Assembly (NCBI GenBank): GCA_030753015.1
Contig: JASMDC010000038.1
Coordinates: 1 to 25,951, forward strand
Direction of reading: 5' to 3'
Source: Candidatus Undinarchaeales archaeon
Lineage (GTDB): Archaea; SpSt-1190; JASMDC01
DNA length: 25,951 nt
Under the pieces are notes generated by a model. That model made no database searches. It worked only from the letters and a program-made list of their open reading frames with translations, and had not been told where the DNA came from. The position numbers were made by a program, and so were the translations under genes. Positions 21,345 to 25,951 of the stretch are shown in pieces. How positions within the stretch are numbered: the stretch's first letter is position 1; each line of letters opens with the position of its first letter.

Positions 21345-22013
21345 GTGCTAGTTGGCCTCGTCGCAGACATCCACGGCAACCTTCACGCCCTGGAGGCAGT
21401 TCTGGCCGACCTGAAATGCGACGAGGTCTGGTGTCTTGGTGATATTGTAGGGTACGGCGCCTTCCCCGAGGAGGTCGTGGACCGGGTCCGGGATGAGGGC
21501 ATAAGGTGTATCAAGGGGAACCATGACGATGCAGTGGTCAGGGGGGACTTCAAATGGTTCAATCCTCGTGCTGCATCTGCGGGGCGGTGGAGCAGAAGTC
21601 GGATCGGTGCCGAACGACGTACCTTCCTCGAACGGCTCCCGGAGACGCTGGAGCTCCATGGCGTAGCGCTCGTCCACGGATCGCCCATCGATCCGCTCCA
21701 TGAGTACGTGGACCCGGGGTGCAAGGAGTCCAGACTCAAGAGATTTCTTGAGATGACGTCCACACGTGCTCTCATGGTGGCCCACACACATCAACAGTTC
21801 ATACGGAACGTCGGTGGCGGGTTCGTGGCCAATCCCGGATCGGTGGGACAGCCCCGCGACGGTGATTGGCATGCTGCGTACGGGCTGCTCGACACCGAGT
21901 CATTGAAGTTACGGATGAAGAGGGTCCGATATGATGTGAAGGCGGCAGCACGCGCGATCCGTGACGCAGGATTGCCGAACGCTATCGCACTGAGGCTCTT
22001 TGAGGGTTGGTGA
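21345..22013 (+). CDS. YfcE/MJ0936-type metallophosphoesterase
   Basis: The 222-residue product is a calcineurin-like phosphoesterase with all metal motifs. ADIHGN (7-12), CLGDIVGYG (30-38), KGNHD (57-61), LVHGSP (about 108-113) and MVAHTHQQF, followed by NPGSVGQPRDG, bind two divalent metals. This family (MJ0936, YfcE and diadenosine-tetraphosphatase-like proteins) hydrolyses phosphodiesters; the in vivo substrate is uncertain. The start is the GTG at 21345, directly before the first strand. An upstream extension would lie inside radA. AGGGGT about seven bases earlier may be the RBS. It follows radA by 10 bp and is probably cotranscribed. Confidence 0.88.
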   Translation: MLVGLVADIHGNLHALEAVLADLKCDEVWCLGDIVGYGAFPEEVVDRVRDEGIRCIKGNHDDAVVRGDFKWFNPRAASAGRWSRSRIGAERRTFLERLPETLELHGVALVHGSPIDPLHEYVDPGCKESRLKRFLEMTSTRALMVAHTHQQFIRNVGGGFVANPGSVGQPRDGDWHAAYGLLDTESLKLRMKRVRYDVKAAARAIRDAGLPNAIALRLFEGW

Positions 22014-22024
22014 AGAAAGTTTAT

Positions 22025-22049
22025 GGTCGGGGCCTTTCGACCCCGGACC
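22025..22049. terminator. Hairpin between metallophosphoesterase and histone genes
   Basis: GGTCGGGG (22025-22032), loop CCTTTCGA, then CCCC-G-GACC (22041-22049) form an eight-pair stem with one bulged G. It sits in the 47-bp gap between two convergent genes, a good place for a shared 3'-end structure. Confidence 0.45.
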
Positions 22050-22060
22050 GTGAACACAGA

Positions 22061-22261
22061 CTATCTGGTGGCCAGTTTGATGTCCTTGGACATCACGGTC
22101 TTGCGACCGCTGTGCTGAGCGATCTGGAACGCACGCTTTGAGATGTCCGAAGCGAACTCCTCGAGGTTCTCGATCATGAAGTCGACAGCGTCGACGCTCA
22201 CGCGCTTGGCACCGGCGTTCTTCATTAGCCGAGCGAGGGCGGCATGTGGAAGTTCTGTCAT
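22061..22261 (-). CDS. Archaeal histone
   Basis: The 66-residue product is a single histone fold without tails. Helix 1 is LPHAALARLMKNAG, helix 2 starts VSVDAVDFMIENLEEF and continues ASDISKRAFQIAQHSG, and RKTVMSKDIKLATR gives loop 2 and helix 3. HSGRKTV closely matches the HMfB-type HAGRKTI loop that contacts DNA. RVS before helix 2 is likewise conserved. Such histones form dimers and stacks that wrap DNA. The ATG at 22261 is preferred over a GTG at 22270: AGGTGA (22266-22271) is then correctly placed five bases before it. A TATA-like CATTATAATAG (22292-22302, minus) gives a leader near 10 nt. It is a stand-alone gene, divergent from the aromatic cluster. Confidence 0.95.
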   Translation of the reverse strand: MTELPHAALARLMKNAGAKRVSVDAVDFMIENLEEFASDISKRAFQIAQHSGRKTVMSKDIKLATR

Positions 22262-22347
22262 AGGTCTCACCTAGGGCTTCAGGGGAGGGTAACTATTATA
22301 ATGCTATTGCCCGGCCGGGGTCGGAATGCCGTCCGCGCCCGCACATC

Positions 22348-22358
22348 TTTTTAAATAT
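22348..22358 (+). promoter_or_regulatory. TATA box of the aromatic cluster
   Basis: TTTTTAAATAT (22348-22358) is centred about 35 nt before the ATG at 22388, giving a leader of about seven bases. It is the only good promoter signal for the three-gene aromatic operon. Confidence 0.5.
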
Positions 22359-22387
22359 CGCCCTCCACTCCGGTCGCGGGACTATCC

Positions 22388-23161
22388 ATGGGAAAGAAAC
22401 TCCGTCTCTCTCGCATCAGTACCAATGGGCGATTCGTAACCGTACCTATGGACCACGGCGTGTCCATGGGCCCTATCAAAGGCATTGTCGATCCAATCTC
22501 AACCGTCTACTCGGTCGCCGAGGCGGGAGCCACGGCAGTGTTCCTCCACAAGGGGCTCGCTCGAATGCTGACGACTGCACCGTGCGGGCTCATTCTCCAT
22601 CTTTCGGCATCAACATCGATGGCGTCCGATCCCAACGCGAAGGTACTTGTGGCTGGTGTCGAGGACGCTATTCGCCTTGGGGCCGATGCGGTCTCCATCC
22701 ACGTCAACGTGGGAGCCCACACCGAGGAAGAGATGCTCGCGGACCTGGGGATAGTATCATCGACATGCGAGGAGTGGGGTCTGCCCTTAGTGGCAATGAT
22801 GTACCCGCGGGGACCCGGGATCGACAATCCGTTCGATCCGGACCTCGTCGCCCATGCCGCCCGACTCGGCGCGGAACTGGGTGCTGACGTGATCAAGACA
22901 TCGTACACAGGGGATACCGACTCGTTCGAGAAGGTCATCGAGGGCTGTCCCGTCCCGGTCATCATTGCAGGGGGTCCGCGGTGCGATACTCCTCGCGACA
23001 CTCTCGAGATGGTCCGCGGAGCGCTCGACGCAGGTTCCCAGGGAGTCGCGTTCGGAAGGAACGTGTTCAGTTGTGAAGATCCCGGTACCATGGTGCGTGC
23101 CTTGCGTGCCATAATCGTCGACGATGTGAGCGTCGATGAGGGCCTGGAGGTCATGGGATGA
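22388..23161 (+). CDS. aroA': 2-amino-3,7-dideoxy-D-threo-hept-6-ulosonate (ADH) synthase
   Basis: ADH synthase condenses L-aspartate semialdehyde with a 6-deoxy-5-ketofructose phosphate in the archaeal first step to dehydroquinate, replacing DAHP synthase. The 257-residue product belongs to the DhnA/class I aldolase family. The active-site sequence VPMDHGVSMGP (19-29), MMYPRGPG (137-144) with the catalytic Tyr, and IKTSYTGD (169-176) with the Schiff-base Lys (K170) are all present. The phosphate-binding IIAGGPR and FGRNVF complete it. A close relative is archaeal fructose-bisphosphate aldolase, but the next gene encodes dehydroquinate synthase II, which favours ADH synthase. The stop overlaps the next start by four bases. 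Confidence 0.92.
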   Translation: MGKKLRLSRISTNGRFVTVPMDHGVSMGPIKGIVDPISTVYSVAEAGATAVFLHKGLARMLTTAPCGLILHLSASTSMASDPNAKVLVAGVEDAIRLGADAVSIHVNVGAHTEEEMLADLGIVSSTCEEWGLPLVAMMYPRGPGIDNPFDPDLVAHAARLGAELGADVIKTSYTGDTDSFEKVIEGCPVPVIIAGGPRCDTPRDTLEMVRGALDAGSQGVAFGRNVFSCEDPGTMVRALRAIIVDDVSVDEGLEVMG

Positions 23162-24168
23162 AGGAGCTGTGGGCCCTTCTCCAGCCAGATGAAGCGTGGG
23201 TCAGGACTGTCCGCGAACTTGGTGTGACGACCTTTCTTGCCCTCGGTGAGGATGTGAAATGGGCGCTCGAGCACCGTGAAGCCCTTGGCATCACCGTTGC
23301 CGCACCGGACCCCGAGGCTGACCTGATCGTTACCACGGACCCTGCCAAGGCGGCCGGTGGCGTGCTCTATGTCAAGCTCTCAAGTGCTGAAGAACTTAAG
23401 ATGCTGGAGAGCTGTGAGGCGTCCACGGTAATCGTCGAGGCATCCGACTGGCGGATCATCCCGCTCGAGAACATCATAGCATCCTCTCTCCGCGTGCTGG
23501 GGGTCGTCTCCGATGTCGAGGAGGCCAGGCTGTTCGCCACCATCCTTGAGAAGGGTGTGGACGGGCTCGTGGTCCGTGACGATATCGAGGCCGTGCGTGA
23601 TATGCTGAGCGAGCAGGCACGCCACATCGAGCTCGAGCCCGTGGAGATCTCCGAAGTGAGAGAGATCGGGGAGGGTGACCGTGTGTGCATCGATACCTGC
23701 TCCATCCTTGAGCCGGGCGAGGGCGCTCTCGTTGGGAACCAGGGTGCATGCCTCTTCCTCGTGCACGCCGAGAACGTCGAGAATCCCTATATCGCTACAA
23801 GACCGTTCAGGGTGAACGCGGGACCGGTCCATGAGTACGTTCTTGTGGGCGACCGTACGCGCTACCTCTCCGAGCTCGAAGCCGGTGAGCCGCTCTTGGT
23901 CGTCAGGACCGACGGGGCCACTCGCATCGTCACCGTGGGCCGGGCCAAGATCGAGCGTCGCCCTTTGGTCCTTGTCGTGGCCAAGATGGGTGATATCCCC
24001 GCAAAGACGGTACTCCAGAACGCCGAGACCGTAAGGCTCGTGCGGCCTGACGGGAGTCTTGTGCCCGTGACCGAGCTCAAGGCAGGTGACGAGGTACTTG
24101 CCTATCGCGAGGCCCCTAAGGGGCGTCACTTCGGTATGGCCGTCGAAGAGACCATCGTGGAGAGATGA
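23158..24168 (+). CDS. aroB': 3-dehydroquinate synthase II
   Basis: This NAD-dependent enzyme converts ADH to 3-dehydroquinate by oxidative deamination and cyclisation, the second step of the archaeal route. The 336-residue product has the family hallmarks: VIVEASDWRIIPLENIIA (with WRIIPLEN), RVCIDTCSILEPGEGALVGN, LFLVHAENVENPYIATRPFR and VNAGPVHEYVLV. A C-terminal TYLSEL-like domain is recognisable as RYLSELEAGEPLLVV. Length is close to the methanogen enzyme. The ATG overlaps the stop of the ADH synthase gene (ATGA), so the two are translationally coupled. EPSP synthase follows after one base. Confidence 0.95.
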   Translation: MKELWALLQPDEAWVRTVRELGVTTFLALGEDVKWALEHREALGITVAAPDPEADLIVTTDPAKAAGGVLYVKLSSAEELKMLESCEASTVIVEASDWRIIPLENIIASSLRVLGVVSDVEEARLFATILEKGVDGLVVRDDIEAVRDMLSEQARHIELEPVEISEVREIGEGDRVCIDTCSILEPGEGALVGNQGACLFLVHAENVENPYIATRPFRVNAGPVHEYVLVGDRTRYLSELEAGEPLLVVRTDGATRIVTVGRAKIERRPLVLVVAKMGDIPAKTVLQNAETVRLVRPDGSLVPVTELKAGDEVLAYREAPKGRHFGMAVEETIVER

Positions 24169-24169
24169 A

Positions 24170-25441
24170 ATGGACGCGGTCGTGCGACCGGGTGAGGTCA
24201 CAGGGAGCGTCCGGGCCCCTCCGTCGAAGAGCATCAGCCATCGTGCCCTACTACGAGCCCTTCTTGCTCATGGCCGTTCGACCATCCAGAACTTGAGCCG
24301 ATGTGCGGACGTCGTTGCCACACTAGAGGCCTGCCGTACCTTCGGAGCAGAGGTCGGAGAGGACCCTGAGCTGATAACGCTGCACGGGTGCGGACCCGAA
24401 CTGACCGTCCCTGATGGGGCGATCGACTGCGCGAACTCGGGAACGACACTGCGCTTCTTCACCGTGGCAGGATGCCTGGCTCCGGGAGCTGTCCGGCTCA
24501 CAGGGGACAGTTCCTTGACGCAGCGGCCGATGGAGCCGTTGCTCGCAGCGCTCAGGGGATTGGGTGCCGACGCACGCAGGGACGCCGACGGCAGCGTCAC
24601 CGTCCGAGGGCCCTTGAAGCCCGGCTCGACCATATTGGACGCCTCGGCGAGCTCCCAGTACCTCTCGGCGATGCTCCTGGTGCTCCCCGTGCTCGAAGGG
24701 GACTGGCGGATCGATCTTGCAGGGCCCCTGGCATCCCGCGGGTACGTCGACCTCACGCTCGAGGCCCTTGACGATCCTTCGTTTGCGCGGATTGATGAAG
24801 GTGGCGCTACGATCAATGGTGGGATCAAGTACCCGTCAATCGAGCGGACCATCGAGGGCGACTGGTCCGCCGCTGCCTTCCCCGTGGCCGCTGGACTCCT
24901 GGGTGGCGAAGTCCGGGTCCAAGGCCTTGTGAAGTCCTCCCGTCAACCGGACCGGGCCCTGTTGGGACTCATCGACCTCTTGGACGGCGAGGTATCATGG
25001 GAAGGGGACACACTCATCGCACGGAGATCCGAGCTCAATGGGACCGAGCTCGACGTGTCCGACACGCCGGACCTATTCCCCGCTCTCCTCCTGCTCGCAG
25101 CACGCGCCCGGGGTACGACCACCATTACCGGGACCGCCCGACTGCGGTACAAGGAGTCTGACCGGGTCTCCACCTGCACAGACGTGCTCAGGGCCATGGG
25201 GGCCGATATAGCCGTCGGTGATGACCGGGTGGTCGTACGGGGAGTGCCCTCACTCCGTGGTGCCGAGGTCACCTCGCATGGGGACCACCGTGTCGCCATG
25301 ATGGCCGTCACGGCAGGGCTCGGTGCGACAAATGCCACGATGATCCAGGGCATGGACTGCTTGGATGTGTCATGGCCGGGATTCCTTGAGGCCGTGAAGG
25401 GGCTTGGGGGACTGGTGAGGACTACCGCTCCTCTTCCCTGA
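24170..25441 (+). CDS. aroA: 3-phosphoshikimate 1-carboxyvinyltransferase (EPSP synthase)
   Basis: EPSP synthase joins shikimate-3-phosphate and phosphoenolpyruvate in the sixth shikimate step. The 423-residue product has all signature residues: PPSKSISHR (17-25; K20, S21, R25), NSGTTLRFF, GDSSLTQRPMEPL (catalytic-loop Arg), SASSQYLSAMLL, GDWSAAAFP, DTPDLFPALLL, RLRYKESDRV and HGDHRVAMM. These lie in the two inside-out domains of the family. The usual glyphosate-site NAGTAMR is NSGTTLR here, with the Thr-Met-Arg replaced, a common variation in archaea. The ATG at 24170 follows the stop of the dehydroquinate synthase by one base. The C-terminal end overlaps the convergent regulator by 20 bp. 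The remaining shikimate genes are not in this window. Confidence 0.96.
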   Translation: MDAVVRPGEVTGSVRAPPSKSISHRALLRALLAHGRSTIQNLSRCADVVATLEACRTFGAEVGEDPELITLHGCGPELTVPDGAIDCANSGTTLRFFTVAGCLAPGAVRLTGDSSLTQRPMEPLLAALRGLGADARRDADGSVTVRGPLKPGSTILDASASSQYLSAMLLVLPVLEGDWRIDLAGPLASRGYVDLTLEALDDPSFARIDEGGATINGGIKYPSIERTIEGDWSAAAFPVAAGLLGGEVRVQGLVKSSRQPDRALLGLIDLLDGEVSWEGDTLIARRSELNGTELDVSDTPDLFPALLLLAARARGTTTITGTARLRYKESDRVSTCTDVLRAMGADIAVGDDRVVVRGVPSLRGAEVTSHGDHRVAMMAVTAGLGATNATMIQGMDCLDVSWPGFLEAVKGLGGLVRTTAPLP

Positions 25442-25862
25442 ACATCTTTCGCCGCGGAAGCTCTAGCTCCCTGTCGAGCTCGTTAGCGATCTCCTGCATG
25501 TTCTCGAACATACGTTGGACATCATGCTGGAGCTCCATGAGCGTGCGCTGGAGGTTGTTCCTCCTGAGCAGGTACCGGCTCTTCTTCCGCTCGACGATGC
25601 CGCTCTGGAGAAGGTGGTTGAGGTGATGGACGATGCTCGTCCGTGAGAGCCCGAACTCCTCCACGAGCTCTGAACTGGTCACGCCCGTGCCGTCCTGAGT
25701 GGTGATGATCACACGCTTGAAGACCCGCATGCAGGTCTTGTCCTTGTCCTTGGGTCCGCACAGGCCGAGCGCCTCGCACATCCATTCGAGGTCCTCATCG
25801 ATGCTAGGTTCGATCGGCAACCGCTTGCGATAGATGACGATGCGTTCTTCCAGTGTGGACAC
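25422..25862 (-). CDS. Winged helix-turn-helix transcriptional regulator with Cys cluster
   Basis: The 146-residue product has a winged helix-turn-helix: VIITTQDGTGVTSSELVEEF (51-70), GLSRTSIVHHLNHLL (71-85, recognition helix) and the wing IVERKKSRYLLRR (89-101). This matches the ArsR/MarR-like archaeal type. The N-terminal arm holds three Cys (C29, C35, C44: MCEALGLCGPKDKDKTC) that might sense metal or redox. The C-terminal 45 residues form an amphipathic coiled coil (LMELQHDVQRMFENMQEIA) likely used for dimerisation. The GTG start at 25862 is the only candidate near the promoter. A TATA-like CTTTTATATAAG (25896-25907, minus) predicts a start near 25875. The gene is convergent with aroA and overlaps it by 20 bp. 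Confidence 0.82.
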   Translation of the reverse strand: MSTLEERIVIYRKRLPIEPSIDEDLEWMCEALGLCGPKDKDKTCMRVFKRVIITTQDGTGVTSSELVEEFGLSRTSIVHHLNHLLQSGIVERKKSRYLLRRNNLQRTLMELQHDVQRMFENMQEIANELDRELELPRRKMFREEER

Positions 25863-25873
25863 CTGCTTCGTTT

Positions 25874-25907
25874 CTTAGTGTATACTTAGGTGCAACTTAT
25901 ATAAAAG
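25874..25907 (-). promoter_or_regulatory. Promoter and possible auto-operator of the regulator gene
   Basis: The TATA box lies at 25896-25907 on the minus strand. Between it and the predicted start is CTTAGTGTATACTTAG (25874-25889), an imperfect inverted repeat matching in six of eight positions per arm. A site here would let the winged-helix protein repress its own gene. Confidence 0.4.
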
Positions 25908-25951
25908 TTTTTTTATCAGCAATGTTTGTTAACAGTTTTTAGTTAATCTAT

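Noticed and set aside
1-25951. CRISPR arrays, tRNA or rRNA genes
   Set aside because: Read both strands; no regularly spaced repeats, no tRNA cloverleaf with T-loop consensus and no rRNA-like sequence were found.

Overview
The window is archaeal. It carries a bona fide FtsZ, a 66-residue archaeal histone, RadA recombinase, an archaeal OB-fold/zinc-finger single-strand DNA-binding protein, Trm56 tRNA methyltransferase, a DUF373 membrane protein and the archaeal-type early shikimate genes (ADH synthase and dehydroquinate synthase II) followed by EPSP synthase. Most start codons lie about 27 nt downstream of a TATA-like box, giving leaderless or near-leaderless mRNAs. Internal operon genes instead use GGTGA-type ribosome binding sites. 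Core genes are GC-rich, while promoters and some accessory intergenic regions are AT-rich. A euryarchaeal lineage, possibly Thermoplasmatota-related, fits the gene set, but I cannot place it precisely without searches.

Layout. 1-3100 looks accessory. It begins with the 5' part of an IS200/IS605 transposase gene (minus strand), then a membrane-associated transglutaminase-like protein, an unknown acidic protein, and a leaderless gene whose product resembles an ADP-ribosyltransferase fold. 3260-7412 is more conserved: a CinA/MoCF-domain protein and a Trp/Ala-rich helical-repeat protein fired from one bidirectional promoter, ftsZ with a UUCG hairpin behind it, a small charged protein and an amidohydrolase. 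7642-13152 holds a two-TM unknown, trm56 coupled to an unknown gene and a YfhO-like membrane protein, then a secreted helical protein coupled to a lipoprotein. 13186-14632 holds two unknown minus-strand genes that share a palindromic operator-like element. 14810-16738 holds a PHP phosphoesterase, a six-TM protein with a Lys-rich tail, and a 55-residue hypothetical protein.

16928-22261 is an information-processing block. A three-gene minus operon (DUF373 protein, membrane protein with zinc ribbon, thymidylate-kinase-like protein without a P-loop) is transcribed away from the ssDNA-binding protein, RadA and a metallophosphoesterase. The histone gene converges on this group.

22388-25441 is the aromatic amino acid cluster aroA'-aroB'-aroA, tightly coupled, ending in a 20-bp tail-to-tail overlap with a winged-helix regulator that has an operator-like repeat in its own promoter.

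The most interesting signals are the degenerate thymidylate kinase, the ART-like and transglutaminase-like genes next to the transposon end, the shared palindrome of the 13.6/14.6 kb genes, and a short N-terminal motif, ME-I-(D)-LDSY-like, shared by otherwise unrelated membrane proteins at 7.6 and 14.6 kb and more loosely at 0.3 kb.
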